Counted from the first letter of the stretch, positions 8,018 through 17,634 are shown. The stretch: DNA of 64,000 nucleotides from Polynucleobacter sp. MWH-Aus1W21 (GCF_018687275.1 NZ_CP061287.1:1674001-1738000); one strand, 5' to 3'. Translations and numbers: made by a program. Notes: generated from the letters alone by a model not told the origin.

Positions 8018-10159
8018 TTAGTTCATGATAGATAAAAGGGTGGTAAACATTTGATTACCCGCTTGCAATACTTTAGTTGAAGCCGTGTATAACTGTTGGT
8101 ACTTTAATAAATTTGCCGCTTCTTCATCTAGATTAACGCCCGACACCGAGTCTCTTTGTGATTTCAGATTTGAAAGCACAGCAGTATCGGCTTTCTGATT
8201 ATTCTTCCAGGTGGCCACTTGAACGCCAACTTCATTGACCATATTAGAAACTGAACTACCAAAGATGGCGCTCATTCTCTGCAATGCATTGGCTTTATCA
8301 GAAGAAATTAAGGGGGTGGCTCCATTAAAGTAGCTAGCAAAGTTACTAGGCGCCAACGAGACAAAGTTTGCTGCGTTTAATCCGTAATTAACCAATGGAG
8401 TAGAGATTCCGGTAAAGCGAATCACCTTGCCATTTAAGGCAGTTGCAATAGATGCTTTGGTATCTGTCGCCGCACTCAAAGTCAATACTTTGCCATCCAA
8501 ATACCCGGCGATCGTTGCGGCCGTCTGCACTGGGTTGCTCGAATCTGTCAGTGTAAGAGAAACACCCATTTGACTAAAGTTGAGAGTTTGACCACCCGCT
8601 ACCCCATCACCAATCGTAATGGTTTGACTACCGCTATTACCCGCTAATGTAAGTTGATTGGCACCCACTTTTGTCAAGGTATAGTTGCCCGACAAGACAT
8701 TATTTTGCAAATTAAGATTTGAAATAGTTTGCGTTGCGGCACCACCAATAGGTAAAGTAATACCATTTTTAATGGCACTAGCAGCATCAACAGCACTCAG
8801 TGATGCGCTTGTATTGGCCAACTGTAAAACAATGCCCATTTGATTAAAGTCGAGTGTCTGACTTCCGCCAGAAACGCTATCGCCTACTGAAATAGTTTGG
8901 GTTTTTCCTGAGGCATCTGTTAGTGATAACTGATCAGCTCCCACTTTGGCCAAAGTATAGTTACCAACTATGAGAGGGGATCCTGCAGTAAGAGACGCAA
9001 CTCGTGTATAGGTACCCAATGTAGGTGTCGTGCCTACCTTTACATCGCTTGTTGTAGATACAGCATTACCAAGACTACTATACAGATCCGTTAAATCATT
9101 TTCACTGGCTACATTTTGAATCAGACCAGTGACATCATTACTTGCTAAGCTAGAGTAGGTTTTCTCGGAAACCTTAAAACCGAAAATAGCTAAATTCGTT
9201 GCCAATCCAGGGCTTGATTGTGCTGCGCCGTTGGCTACTTTTACCAAGCCTAATGCAATGGTGTCTAAGCGCTTTTGTAAGTTAGGTACAAAATTATTTG
9301 ATAACTCTAATAAGGCTCCAGCCTGACCACCGTCGAGACTTTGAACGGTTGTCAAAACACCTTTTGTAGGTCCATTTTGCAAATTAAAAGTTAAGGCTAC
9401 ACTATTCTGATCTGCATTAATCGTTACTTTGTTAGCGATGGCTCTCTCTACTAGGGGCTGACCTGCAACCAATTGGGTAGCAGTACCATCTGCGTTAATT
9501 AAACTTTGACCGCCGACTAACTGCTGTAATTTCGCCAATAAACGATCGCGTTCATCCAATAAATCAGCAGATGGAGCGCTATTGCCCGGGCTATTACCAT
9601 TCACTATTTTTTGATTCACGCTAGCCAATGAAGGCAACAAGGTATTGACTTGTGCAACGGTATCAACCAGTGCTTTGCGAGAATCACTTTGAATTTGAGT
9701 AACCAAACTACTCATGCCTGTCATGCGTTGCGCTACCGCATTTGCTGTGCCAGTAATCGCCCCAGCCATCGACTTATTTGTTGGATCTGCCGCATATGCA
9801 CCAACAGCATTAAAAAAATCACCGATTGCAGTATTCAAACCGGCAGATTTATCAGCCACCAAACTATCAACGGAATTGGTATATTGCACCAAGGTATCGG
9901 AATAACTCGATTTAGCTTGTTGACTGAGTAATTGAGATCCAATTAACGAGGAATACTGACGGGTGAATCCTTCAACTGCAAAACTACTACCATTTAGCAT
10001 TAGCGAGTTTGGCGCCAATGAATCCATAATCACGCTAGCATTTCGACGTGAATACCCATCTACTGTGGTGCCGGCAACGTTTTGGGAGGTCGTCAAAATA
10101 CCGGCTTGCGCGATATTAAGACCTGCCATTGCTGATTCGGTGATGGAGTAGATACCCAT
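8018..10159 (-). CDS. flgK: Hook-filament junction protein FlgK (HAP1)
   Basis: First junction protein on the hook tip. The N-terminus (MGIYSITESAMAGLNIAQAG) and the C-terminal helix (EEAANLLKYQQLYTASTKVL) carry the rod/hook-family signatures. At 713 aa it is clearly longer than the ~550 aa of enteric FlgK. The excess is in the middle: two copies of a ~70-residue beta-rich module at ~397-465 and ~488-556 (GNYTLAKVGADQLSLTDASG and GNYTLTKVGANQLTLAGNSG). Related modules occur in the two flagellins of this window. These extra domains should project from the surface at the hook-filament junction. Confidence 0.95.
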   Translation of the reverse strand: MGIYSITESAMAGLNIAQAGILTTSQNVAGTTVDGYSRRNASVIMDSLAPNSLMLNGSSFAVEGFTRQYSSLIGSQLLSQQAKSSYSDTLVQYTNSVDSLVADKSAGLNTAIGDFFNAVGAYAADPTNKSMAGAITGTANAVAQRMTGMSSLVTQIQSDSRKALVDTVAQVNTLLPSLASVNQKIVNGNSPGNSAPSADLLDERDRLLAKLQQLVGGQSLINADGTATQLVAGQPLVERAIANKVTINADQNSVALTFNLQNGPTKGVLTTVQSLDGGQAGALLELSNNFVPNLQKRLDTIALGLVKVANGAAQSSPGLATNLAIFGFKVSEKTYSSLASNDVTGLIQNVASENDLTDLYSSLGNAVSTTSDVKVGTTPTLGTYTRVASLTAGSPLIVGNYTLAKVGADQLSLTDASGKTQTISVGDSVSGGSQTLDFNQMGIVLQLANTSASLSAVDAASAIKNGITLPIGGAATQTISNLNLQNNVLSGNYTLTKVGANQLTLAGNSGSQTITIGDGVAGGQTLNFSQMGVSLTLTDSSNPVQTAATIAGYLDGKVLTLSAATDTKASIATALNGKVIRFTGISTPLVNYGLNAANFVSLAPSNFASYFNGATPLISSDKANALQRMSAIFGSSVSNMVNEVGVQVATWKNNQKADTAVLSNLKSQRDSVSGVNLDEEAANLLKYQQLYTASTKVLQAGNQMFTTLLSIMN

Positions 10160-10172
10160 GTTGCTTCCTTAC

Positions 10173-10610
10173 TTATTTAGGCGCGACGATAAAACCATCG
10201 GGTCTTTTCAGGCCCTGAATGGTTTCAGCTGAAACGCTTACTTCTCTTGGTGCATTTATAGGTTTAACGGCAATTTGTCCGTTTCCGCTTAATTTGGCTG
10301 CATTAGCTTGTTGAATCAGTTGTTCGGCCATTTTTGTTCCGAACCCCATTCCTTTTCCCTGGGATAGCAAATCAGCCAAATGGTCATCCATAATCTCAAG
10401 ATAGGATTTTGAGGTACTGGTTGAATCATTTCCACTTAAATCAATTTTTCGAACTGTGCTGAGCATTTGACGTATTAACGTACGCTCAAATCCTTGAGCA
10501 GCCTTTTTTAGCTTGTCATCTGTTGAGCTTGCGCTTGGGGCGACAACATTATTGGAAATTAGCCTACCGCTGGCCCAATCAATTGATGGCGTAATTGAAT
10601 TCGTAGTCAT
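10173..10610 (-). CDS. flgJ: FlgJ rod-binding domain only
   Basis: 145 residues matching just the N-terminal rod-capping half of FlgJ (AAQGFERTLIRQMLSTVRK ... GMGFGTKMAEQLIQQ). The C-terminal glucosaminidase/muramidase domain found in many beta- and gammaproteobacterial FlgJ proteins is absent, and no muramidase frame follows before flgK. Single-domain FlgJ is known in other bacteria, where a separate wall enzyme does the digestion. Its ATG overlaps the flgI stop (TAATG), indicating translational coupling. Confidence 0.92.
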   Translation of the reverse strand: MTTNSITPSIDWASGRLISNNVVAPSASSTDDKLKKAAQGFERTLIRQMLSTVRKIDLSGNDSTSTSKSYLEIMDDHLADLLSQGKGMGFGTKMAEQLIQQANAAKLSGNGQIAVKPINAPREVSVSAETIQGLKRPDGFIVAPK

Positions 10611-11734
10611 TAAATCACCTCAAGCTCTGCGCGTAATGCGCCGGCGGACTTTAAGGACTGCAAAATTGCAATTAAATCTTGCGGTGTTGCGCCCAACATA
10701 TTTAGCGCTCTCACTACTTGGTCCAAAGAAGCCCCGCCTGGAATTGCGATTAAGCTGTTTTCTTTGCCGCTATCTTCAATCGTGGCAGTATCCTGGGTCG
10801 CAATTGTTGTTTGTCCACGACTAAAAGGTAAGGGCTGACTAATGGTGGGGCTCTTCTGAACTTTTACAGTTAAATTTCCGTGCGCTACAGCCGAGGGCGA
10901 TAACTGAACTGCTTGGTTCATCACTACTGAACCCGTCCTTGAATTTAAGATAACACGTGCCGGACCACTAACTACGGGCACATCCAAGTCTTGTAGGGCT
11001 GCCATAAAAGCTGTTCTTCTTAACGGCTCAACAGGCACACGTACATTCATAGATCTTGCGTCGATTGGTAGCGCTGTACCCAGCCCAAATCTTCTGCCGA
11101 TGGCTTCAGCTGTTTTTTGCATCATTGCAAAATCAGCTACCCGTAAATCGATCTGAACAAATTCATCCGCTAATAACGAAGGTACCGCTTTTTCAATGAT
11201 GCCTCCCGATGGAATTCTGCCAGCATTGAGGTGATTAACAGAGGTTGCTGCTCCGCCACTTGCTGCTCTTGATCCACCGATGACTAAACTTCCCTGTGCT
11301 TGTGCATATACTTGACCATCGGCAGCCTTTAAAGGCGTCATTACTAATGTACCGCCTTTAAGACTCGTGGCGTTTCCCAATGAGGAAACAGTAATATCAA
11401 TTTGCTGACCTGGGCGGGCCAAGGCTGGAAAATCAGCTGTCACCATGACTGCAGCAGTATTACGCAATTGAGTTTGGCCACCACCCTGTGGAATAGTTAC
11501 ACCTAAAACACCGATCATTTGCAAGACACTTTGCAATGTAAATGGTGTTTGAGTTGTTTGGTCACCAGTACCATCAAGACCCACTACCAGACCGTATCCA
11601 ACTAGTTGGTTATTACGCTGACCAGCAATATCAGTAAAGTCTTTGATGCGGTCTGCAAAGCAATTACCCGAGACTAGCCCAACACTAACTGCTAGCAGAA
11701 AGTATTTTTTGAATCGGAGGCTAATCAATTTCAT
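10610..11734 (-). CDS. flgI: Flagellar P-ring protein FlgI
   Basis: Periplasmic P-ring subunit around the distal rod. A signal peptide ends near ...GNCFADR; the mature start RIKDFTDIAGQRNNQLVGYG is the FlgI hallmark. Later conserved blocks include GLDGTGDQTTQTPFT and IPGGASLDQVVRALNMLGAT. Length 374 aa is normal. It lies eight bases after flgH and overlaps flgJ at its stop. Confidence 0.97.
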   Translation of the reverse strand: MKLISLRFKKYFLLAVSVGLVSGNCFADRIKDFTDIAGQRNNQLVGYGLVVGLDGTGDQTTQTPFTLQSVLQMIGVLGVTIPQGGGQTQLRNTAAVMVTADFPALARPGQQIDITVSSLGNATSLKGGTLVMTPLKAADGQVYAQAQGSLVIGGSRAASGGAATSVNHLNAGRIPSGGIIEKAVPSLLADEFVQIDLRVADFAMMQKTAEAIGRRFGLGTALPIDARSMNVRVPVEPLRRTAFMAALQDLDVPVVSGPARVILNSRTGSVVMNQAVQLSPSAVAHGNLTVKVQKSPTISQPLPFSRGQTTIATQDTATIEDSGKENSLIAIPGGASLDQVVRALNMLGATPQDLIAILQSLKSAGALRAELEVI

Positions 11735-11742
11735 ATGCTTGA

Positions 11743-12465
11743 TCAGAACGGGGACAGTTTTAGCATAAGCCTAGTAACCCAGCCAGCCCCTTGTGAATCA
11801 TCGGTTTGACCGCGACCACGGTATTCAATGCGCGCGTCAGCCACCTGCTGTGAAGAGACTTGATTAAACACTAAGGTATTTGGATTCACTACACCACCAA
11901 AGCGAATAATTTCTTCCTCATTACTCACGGCAACTTGCTTTTCACCAGCTACCACTAAATTACCATTTGAGAGCACTTCTACAACTGTTACGGTAATCGT
12001 TCCGGCAAAGGTATTGCTAGCGGCGCTCGCTCCAGCACCTTCACTCTTAATGTCGCCAGTGCCACTAAAGTTTCCGATAGTAGCAATACTAGTGTATGGA
12101 CCAAAAGGAGTTGAGCCAGTATTACCAAACTGAGAACTCGCATTGGCTTTTCTAGCTGCAGAAGATCCGGTATTTTTAGCTGCACTAGTTGTTTCATTTA
12201 ACAAAACAGTCAACGTATCGCCCACATTGCGCGCACGGCGATCTTCAAATAAGGGACGATGACTCACCGCATTAACATAAGGCCCGCCTGAATTAGCAGG
12301 GTATAGGCTACCCATATTGGCAGAAGTCTCCTGAATTGGACGCGGCCTTGCTGTGACAGGAGTATTAAGTAAGGTAGGACGGTCCGCACTAGCACACCCC
12401 GCGAGCACAACGGCACAACACGCTATAGAAATAAGGCCACGATTGGCGATTACTAAGCTAATCAT
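11743..12465 (-). CDS. flgH: Flagellar L-ring lipoprotein FlgH
   Basis: Outer-membrane L-ring subunit. The lipobox L-A-G-C is at ~22-25 after a hydrophobic leader. Family motifs: SLYPANSGGPYV, LFEDRRARNVGDTLTVLLNE, GNLVVAGEKQVAVSNEEE and RFGGVVNPNTL. Length 240 aa is typical. Its ATG overlaps the flgG stop in a TAATG junction, so the ring and rod genes are translationally coupled. Presence of both L- and P-ring genes shows a two-membrane envelope. Confidence 0.97.
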   Translation of the reverse strand: MISLVIANRGLISIACCAVVLAGCASADRPTLLNTPVTARPRPIQETSANMGSLYPANSGGPYVNAVSHRPLFEDRRARNVGDTLTVLLNETTSAAKNTGSSAARKANASSQFGNTGSTPFGPYTSIATIGNFSGTGDIKSEGAGASAASNTFAGTITVTVVEVLSNGNLVVAGEKQVAVSNEEEIIRFGGVVNPNTLVFNQVSSQQVADARIEYRGRGQTDDSQGAGWVTRLMLKLSPF

Positions 12466-13253
12466 TACTGACCCATATTCGAAACACGTTGCAAGATCTG
12501 ATCTGACGCTGTTACTGCTCTGGTATTAATTTCGTATGCACGCTGAGCAGCGATCAAATTCACCAATTCTTCAGCAACGTTCACGTTAGACTGCTCGATG
12601 TAGTACTGGTTAGTTGTACCCATACCATTTGTACCGGCAATACTGTTTTGCGCTGTGCCTGATGCAGGAGTGGGTATAAAATTTCCTCCGCCTAACGCCA
12701 ATAAACCTGCTGGATTAACAAAGTTAGCCATTGTTATCTGACCAGCCTGAATAGCTGTTGTATTTCCCTGCAAGGTATATTGAACTAATCCTGCCTGATT
12801 AATGGTCACAGAAGTTGCGTTTGCTGGAATAATGCCTGCGCCAGCAACCACGTTACCTGACTGCGTGACAATCTGGCCTGTAGCGCTACGACTAAATTGA
12901 CCATTTCGCGTGTATGACAAAGTACCGTCAGCTAACTGAATTTGGAAAAAGCCATTACCTTGAATTGCTACGTCTAACTGGTTACCAGTTTGTACTAAAC
13001 CGCCTTGAATATTATTTCGCTCTGTTGAAGTTACTGCAGCACCAGAACCAATTTGCAAACCTGAAGGCAGTAGATTTTGTGCGTTTGCTGCAGAACCAGC
13101 GGTTCTTAATGAGGTATAAAGCAAATCCTGAAACATCGGCTGAACGCGTTTGAACGCAGTAGTCGATGAGTTTGCTAAGTTATTAGAAATAACATCTAGA
13201 TTGAACTGCTGGGCGTCCATCCCAGTTTTTGCGATCCATAATGAACGTAACAT
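12465..13253 (-). CDS. flgG: Distal rod protein FlgG
   Basis: 262-residue distal rod subunit. N-terminus MLRSLWIAKTGMDAQQFNLD followed by the family motif VISNNLANSSTTAFKR; C-terminus with YIEQSNVNVAEELVNLIAAQ and RAYEINTRAVTASDQIL. Domains follow the rod/hook pattern: helical ends around a central beta core with the ...GNGFFQIQLADGTLSYTRNG segment. Length matches the family. It follows flgF by 25 bases. Confidence 0.97.
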   Translation of the reverse strand: MLRSLWIAKTGMDAQQFNLDVISNNLANSSTTAFKRVQPMFQDLLYTSLRTAGSAANAQNLLPSGLQIGSGAAVTSTERNNIQGGLVQTGNQLDVAIQGNGFFQIQLADGTLSYTRNGQFSRSATGQIVTQSGNVVAGAGIIPANATSVTINQAGLVQYTLQGNTTAIQAGQITMANFVNPAGLLALGGGNFIPTPASGTAQNSIAGTNGMGTTNQYYIEQSNVNVAEELVNLIAAQRAYEINTRAVTASDQILQRVSNMGQ

Positions 13254-13278
13254 ATTTTTCTCTTTTTCTCGTTAATTA

Positions 13279-14040
13279 TTAAGCTCGTGAGAGGGACAAT
13301 AAACTGGTTGCTGATCTTGCATTTTGATCGGCGTAGGTAATCGACTTACTATTTAGATCAAACATGCGACTTTGATCAATCATTTGTACCATCGCTAAAG
13401 TTGGATTGTTATTACTCATTTCATATGCTCCCTGCACGACGCGAACACTGGCATCAGGCGCAGCTTGTTCACCGGGTATATCAAACAGTCCATCTGCCGC
13501 CCTCACCAAGCTATTAGTGTTCGGGTTTACCAACTTTAACTTTCCTGCCTGATTTAAGAATTGATTGCCTGGAATTTGTGTGTACACTGCGCCGTCCTCA
13601 GCAATTTGTACAATTGCACCTACAGGTATAGTTATTGAACCGCCCACACCAACCACTGGTACATCCTTGCCCACCATAAGCAAACCCACGTCATTCACCA
13701 TGAATTTACCTGCCCTGGTATAGGCCTCCTGTCCATCAGGTCGGCGAACAGCAAACATACCATCACCCTTTATCGCTACATCAAGTGAGTTTCCGGTTGT
13801 TTGAAGTTGCCCCTGAGTAAAGTTACTCGCTGGGGTTGTATCTACGGCAAAAACACGGGTATCCGCCCCATTTCCTGTAAACGGCACACCATCACCTCTG
13901 AGAGGAACCGCGCGATATGCGCTAATGACTTCGCGAAACCCTGGCGTTAAAGAATTTGCCAAATTATTAGAGGTCACTGCCAATTGCTCAGTCGATGCTT
14001 TTGCACCGGTCATCGAGGTATAGGCGAATCGATTGATCAT
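13279..14040 (-). CDS. flgF: Proximal rod protein FlgF
   Basis: 253-residue rod protein. N-terminus MINRFAYTSMTGAKASTEQL and motif AVTSNNLANSLTPGFRE; central GDGMFAVRRPDGQEAYTRAG; C-terminal QGAYEMSNNNPTLAMVQMID matching FlgF rather than FlgG. Length is typical. Placed between flgE and flgG as in the standard flgB-L order. Confidence 0.96.
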   Translation of the reverse strand: MINRFAYTSMTGAKASTEQLAVTSNNLANSLTPGFREVISAYRAVPLRGDGVPFTGNGADTRVFAVDTTPASNFTQGQLQTTGNSLDVAIKGDGMFAVRRPDGQEAYTRAGKFMVNDVGLLMVGKDVPVVGVGGSITIPVGAIVQIAEDGAVYTQIPGNQFLNQAGKLKLVNPNTNSLVRAADGLFDIPGEQAAPDASVRVVQGAYEMSNNNPTLAMVQMIDQSRMFDLNSKSITYADQNARSATSLLSLSRA

Positions 14041-14060
14041 ATTGGCTTAATTACCTATTC

Positions 14061-15734
14061 TTATCGACCAATATTGATAGAGTCATCAATCAGCGTAGCT
14101 GCCATCACTTTAGTTGCCTGTGACACTGCAGAATATTGACGTTGTAACACCATTAACTTTACCAACTCTGAAGTTAAATCCACATTTGATTGCTCTAAGG
14201 ATCTTGAACGCACTTGCCCCAATGTTCCATCTCCAGGAAAGCTCAATAGTGGATCGCCTGATGCTGAAGATGCTTCAAATGTATTATTGCCGTTAGGTAT
14301 TAGACCTTCTACATTATTGAAATAAGCTAATAGCACCTGGCCCTTAATTTTTGATTTTCCATTGTCATACTGAGCCGTTAAATTTCCACTAGAGTCAATG
14401 TTATAAGACACCAACTGGGATGTTGCTGAACCATCCTGATTGTTTGCATAGGTTTGACCAGCAGAAGTATATCCAGTCATATCCGTGTTATCTAATGTAA
14501 ATTGAACGATGCCTCCATTTAGTGTTTGACCAAACGTGCTGCCTTTACCACCGCTGGCATCAATTTTCATTTGTGTGACAAATTGAGGTTTGCCAAATGC
14601 ATCGCGAGATAGTGAATCTAAGTTTTTACCAGCTACAAATCCAATCGTTCCTAGAGATGTTTGTTCCAGCGTTCCACTCACTCCAACCGCAGTGGTTGCA
14701 GCGCCTGCTGCATTGCTTGCTACCGCTACATTATCTAAAGTAGCAAAGACTTCAAATCGATCGACATCCACGGTGTAGGTTGCCTTAATTCCAGCTGCAG
14801 CGGCAGTTGTTTGCTTAACCGATAAGTTTGTTCCATCTTTTAATTTTAAGTTATAGGTTGAGTTAACTGTGTTTGCAGTTCCGCTCATCAATGTCAGCGT
14901 AGTTTCAAACAATGCCTCGGTAGGACCTGCCACAGAAGATGCTACTGCTGTAGTAGCAATGGTTGTTGCCTGCTCACCACTTGGCTTTACACCAGCATTG
15001 ATTGATTGCTTAGGATCAAAATCAAATGTTGTGTCAACAGGGGTATTGGCTGTTCTTGCAGTGATTGTGAGAGGCTGAGAGCTTACTTTTTTATAAAATA
15101 CTGATAAGGTATGAGCAGCACCTTTATCGTCATAAACAGTTTGCGATGTCGCCTGAGAATACGTTGCTGGTACAGATGGATTAAAGATGTTTCCAGTCGC
15201 TGGATCAACGCGATTGTCTAAATTCAAATTGATGTTTGAATTTTTAGTAGCCACCTGCGCTAACGGTGTGCGATCTAAGGTTAAGGTGGATTTTGCAGTT
15301 GAGAGCACCTTGCCAGCTGAATCTGCTGGATAACCTACCAAGAACATCCCATTTTCATTCACTATTCTATTTTTACTATCGACCGCGAACTGACCATTGC
15401 GGGTGTACTGAAATTTAGTTGGATTTTCGGTCGGGACTGTTCCGTCCACTGTCTTGGCCAATTGGAAGTATCCTGGGCCAGTAATAGCCATATCCAATGG
15501 ATTTTGCGAACCAACCACCGTGCCATATGCAGCTGTTCTTCTAATAGCCATGCGATATGAACCCATACCAGCTCGGTCTTCCGATTGCGGATCTTGCGCT
15601 CTAAAAAATTGGTCTGAAAATACATATTCTCCAGATTTATATCCAATCGTCTGCGCATTTGAAATGTTATTACTGGTTACATCAATTGCTTCAGATGCTG
15701 ACATTAAACCTGAAAGTCCGATTCCGTATCCCAT
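14061..15734 (-). CDS. flgE: Flagellar hook protein FlgE
   Basis: Main hook subunit. N-terminus MGYGIGLSGLMSASEAIDV and VTSNNISNAQTIGYKSG; C-terminus RSRSLEQSNVDLTSELVKLM and VLQRQYSAVSQATKVM. At 557 aa it is longer than the ~400 aa enteric protein; the added ~150 residues lie in the central variable region (~200-380), rich in Thr, Ala and Val. Long hook proteins are common in betaproteobacteria and may alter hook stiffness. A ~67-base gap to flgD upstream is AT-rich without a clear promoter. Confidence 0.96.
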   Translation of the reverse strand: MGYGIGLSGLMSASEAIDVTSNNISNAQTIGYKSGEYVFSDQFFRAQDPQSEDRAGMGSYRMAIRRTAAYGTVVGSQNPLDMAITGPGYFQLAKTVDGTVPTENPTKFQYTRNGQFAVDSKNRIVNENGMFLVGYPADSAGKVLSTAKSTLTLDRTPLAQVATKNSNINLNLDNRVDPATGNIFNPSVPATYSQATSQTVYDDKGAAHTLSVFYKKVSSQPLTITARTANTPVDTTFDFDPKQSINAGVKPSGEQATTIATTAVASSVAGPTEALFETTLTLMSGTANTVNSTYNLKLKDGTNLSVKQTTAAAAGIKATYTVDVDRFEVFATLDNVAVASNAAGAATTAVGVSGTLEQTSLGTIGFVAGKNLDSLSRDAFGKPQFVTQMKIDASGGKGSTFGQTLNGGIVQFTLDNTDMTGYTSAGQTYANNQDGSATSQLVSYNIDSSGNLTAQYDNGKSKIKGQVLLAYFNNVEGLIPNGNNTFEASSASGDPLLSFPGDGTLGQVRSRSLEQSNVDLTSELVKLMVLQRQYSAVSQATKVMAATLIDDSINIGR

Positions 15735-15801
15735 TTTTATTCCTTTGTCTTACTTTGTTCTGTTAATTAAAATTTATTTAATGCGTTTTTAAATTAAAAA
15801 A

Positions 15802-16500
15802 TTAGCTAACCCATTGCTGTACATCACTAGAGTTCACGGTTCTACCGTCCAATAAGGTATAAATTGCATCGCCTTTATCGCCTTTAGATACTGAAGTTAC
15901 TGGTGAAGCTACGTAAGCAGTTGGTGTTACAGCTACACCCTGAGCATCAACTCCAGACAAACTCAAGTAATACATACCTGCTGGCACTGTATTTCCATCT
16001 GCATCTTTACCATTCCAGATGAAATTGGTCATTCCCGAATTCACATCACCAAGATCTACGCTGTTTATTGTGTTTCCGCTTGCATCAGTAATGGTTGCTA
16101 CTACTGACTTCAGCGCATCTGTTGCGTTTGCCCCCATCATGACTTGGGTAGTTCCGTTAAACGCGATGCCGTTACCAGCTACCGCAGGGCTATGACCAAT
16201 TAATGCGGCTTGATTCATAAAGTTCACACTTTGCATTTGCGCAAGCATCGCAGACATAGATGTATTCATGCTGCCGATACTGCTCACCATATTGAGCTGT
16301 GACATTTGTGCAGTCATCGTTGATGCATCCATTGGAGCCATTGGATCTTGATTTTGAATTTGCGCAATGAGCAACTTCAAAAAGTTTTGCGTTTGCTCAG
16401 CCGCCGATGTTCCAGTAGAGCCAGCAGCACCAGCATCTACTGGCGTATTGGCCGTCATTGGATCGTAGGTTCTAATACCGCTTAATGGATTTGTTGCCAT
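15802..16500 (-). CDS. flgD: Hook capping protein FlgD
   Basis: Scaffold at the growing hook tip. The N-terminal cap region contains QNFLKLLIAQIQNQDPMAPM, the strongest FlgD signature, and SQLNMVSSIGSMNTSMSAML; the rest has Tudor/Ig-like beta structure with FIWNGKDADGNTVPAGMYYL. Length 232 aa is standard. Follows flgC by 40 bases. Confidence 0.96.
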   Translation of the reverse strand: MATNPLSGIRTYDPMTANTPVDAGAAGSTGTSAAEQTQNFLKLLIAQIQNQDPMAPMDASTMTAQMSQLNMVSSIGSMNTSMSAMLAQMQSVNFMNQAALIGHSPAVAGNGIAFNGTTQVMMGANATDALKSVVATITDASGNTINSVDLGDVNSGMTNFIWNGKDADGNTVPAGMYYLSLSGVDAQGVAVTPTAYVASPVTSVSKGDKGDAIYTLLDGRTVNSSDVQQWVS

Positions 16501-16540
16501 TTTATTTCCTCTTATTCGCTCAAATTACTCAAGCTACTCT

Positions 16541-16945
16541 TTACTTCCCTAAATCAAGCGTCTTTAACATCAGTTGACGCGACACGTTCATTGCTTCTAC
16601 ATTCATTTGATATGAACGTGATGCTGAAATCATGTTCACCATCTCCTCAACTGGATTCACATTAGGCATCTCAACATAACCTGAGGCATTCGCCTTTGGA
16701 TGCCCTGGCTTATATTCCAGTCTCAAAGGCGCATTGCTTTCAAGCACCTTGCTGACCTCAACTCCAGCACCGGGAGAACCTTCCTTCATCACCGCACTAA
16801 ATTCGACTTGTCGAGCGCGATAGGGGCGACCATCCGGACCAGATACACTTTCAACGTTCGCAATATTTGATGCGGTAACGTTCAAGCGCAATGCTTGCGC
16901 GGTCAGGCCAGTAGAGCCAATATCAAATGCGCCTAATAGACTCAT
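16541..16945 (-). CDS. flgC: Proximal rod protein FlgC
   Basis: 134-residue rod protein: MSLLGAFDIGSTGLTAQALR, NVTASNIANVESVSGPDGRP, and the C-terminal MPNVNPVEEMVNMISASRSY segment that is diagnostic of FlgC. The ATG overlaps the flgB stop in an ATGA arrangement, so the two rod proteins are translationally coupled. Confidence 0.96.
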   Translation of the reverse strand: MSLLGAFDIGSTGLTAQALRLNVTASNIANVESVSGPDGRPYRARQVEFSAVMKEGSPGAGVEVSKVLESNAPLRLEYKPGHPKANASGYVEMPNVNPVEEMVNMISASRSYQMNVEAMNVSRQLMLKTLDLGK

Positions 16946-17358
16946 GAGGCCTGCCCTGTAATCGCTGACATACGAGCACGAATGGTGCTACCCAACATAT
17001 TTAATGCGGACTCAGTAAATACCGAGTTTTTGGTAAATTGACTCAATTCAAGGTCACCGTCGACCGTATTGCCATCCATGGATGGCTGATTTGGAATCCG
17101 GTAAAGCAGGCGCGGATCCTCAACAGATACCTTGCCAGGTAGATGCCCAGAATGAGTAGTAGCCAAATTTACTGACTTCGACAGAGAAACGCCGTCAAGC
17201 TGGGCCTTCAATACGTCAGCAAAGTTAATATCACGAGCCTTATAGCCCGGAGTGTCAGAATTTGCCAAATTGTTACCCAGCACTTGCTGGCGATAGGTAC
17301 GCAACTTCAGTGCGTTTTCGCCGAAAGTAAGTGGGTCGTATTGCGGTACTGCGTTCAT
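16942..17358 (-). CDS. flgB: Proximal rod protein FlgB
   Basis: 138-residue rod protein with YRQQVLGNNLANSDTPGYKA and ARDINFADVLKAQL. I place the start at the ATG at 17358, because GGAGGAG lies five bases before it; a TTG one codon earlier would be too close to that site. It heads the flg-mot-flhB run and sits ~60 bases downstream of a sigma-54 promoter (17420-17434), with a terminator further upstream insulating it from the carbonic anhydrase gene. Confidence 0.96.
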   Translation of the reverse strand: MNAVPQYDPLTFGENALKLRTYRQQVLGNNLANSDTPGYKARDINFADVLKAQLDGVSLSKSVNLATTHSGHLPGKVSVEDPRLLYRIPNQPSMDGNTVDGDLELSQFTKNSVFTESALNMLGSTIRARMSAITGQAS

Positions 17359-17419
17359 CAAATCTCCTCCCTATTCGGGGACGAAAAAACCTGAGGGGAA
17401 AGTCCTCGCATATGAACAT

Positions 17420-17434
17420 GCAAAGAACGTGCCA
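17420..17434 (-). promoter_or_regulatory. Sigma-54 promoter of the flgB operon
   Basis: On the minus strand the sequence reads TGGCACGTTCTTTGC, a full match to the -24/-12 consensus TGGCAC-N5-TTGC. The start codon of flgB lies ~62 bases downstream. An RpoN gene and a FlrC-type activator are encoded in the same window. Confidence 0.87.
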
Positions 17435-17526
17435 ATTTAGCCAAACAGAGAATTTATAAGTGATCACTAACTCGATGAGAAAGCGCTGATATGAAATCGC
17501 ATTCACTAGATGGTGCTATAAAAACC

Positions 17527-17554
17527 AAAAAACCCCTTTAATTAGGGGTTTTTT
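17527..17554 (-). terminator. Strong terminator after the carbonic anhydrase gene
   Basis: An 11-bp stem of A6C4T paired with AG4T6 and a six-base loop. Read on the minus strand it ends in a run of T, so it should end transcripts leaving the fli/carbonic-anhydrase run and insulate the flgB promoter. Confidence 0.87.
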
Positions 17555-17634
17555 AGCTAAGGCGGCAATTTTTGCCACCTATAAATCTTTCATGCAAACT
17601 TCCTTAGGCAAAACCTGCCAAAGCCTAAAAAGCT

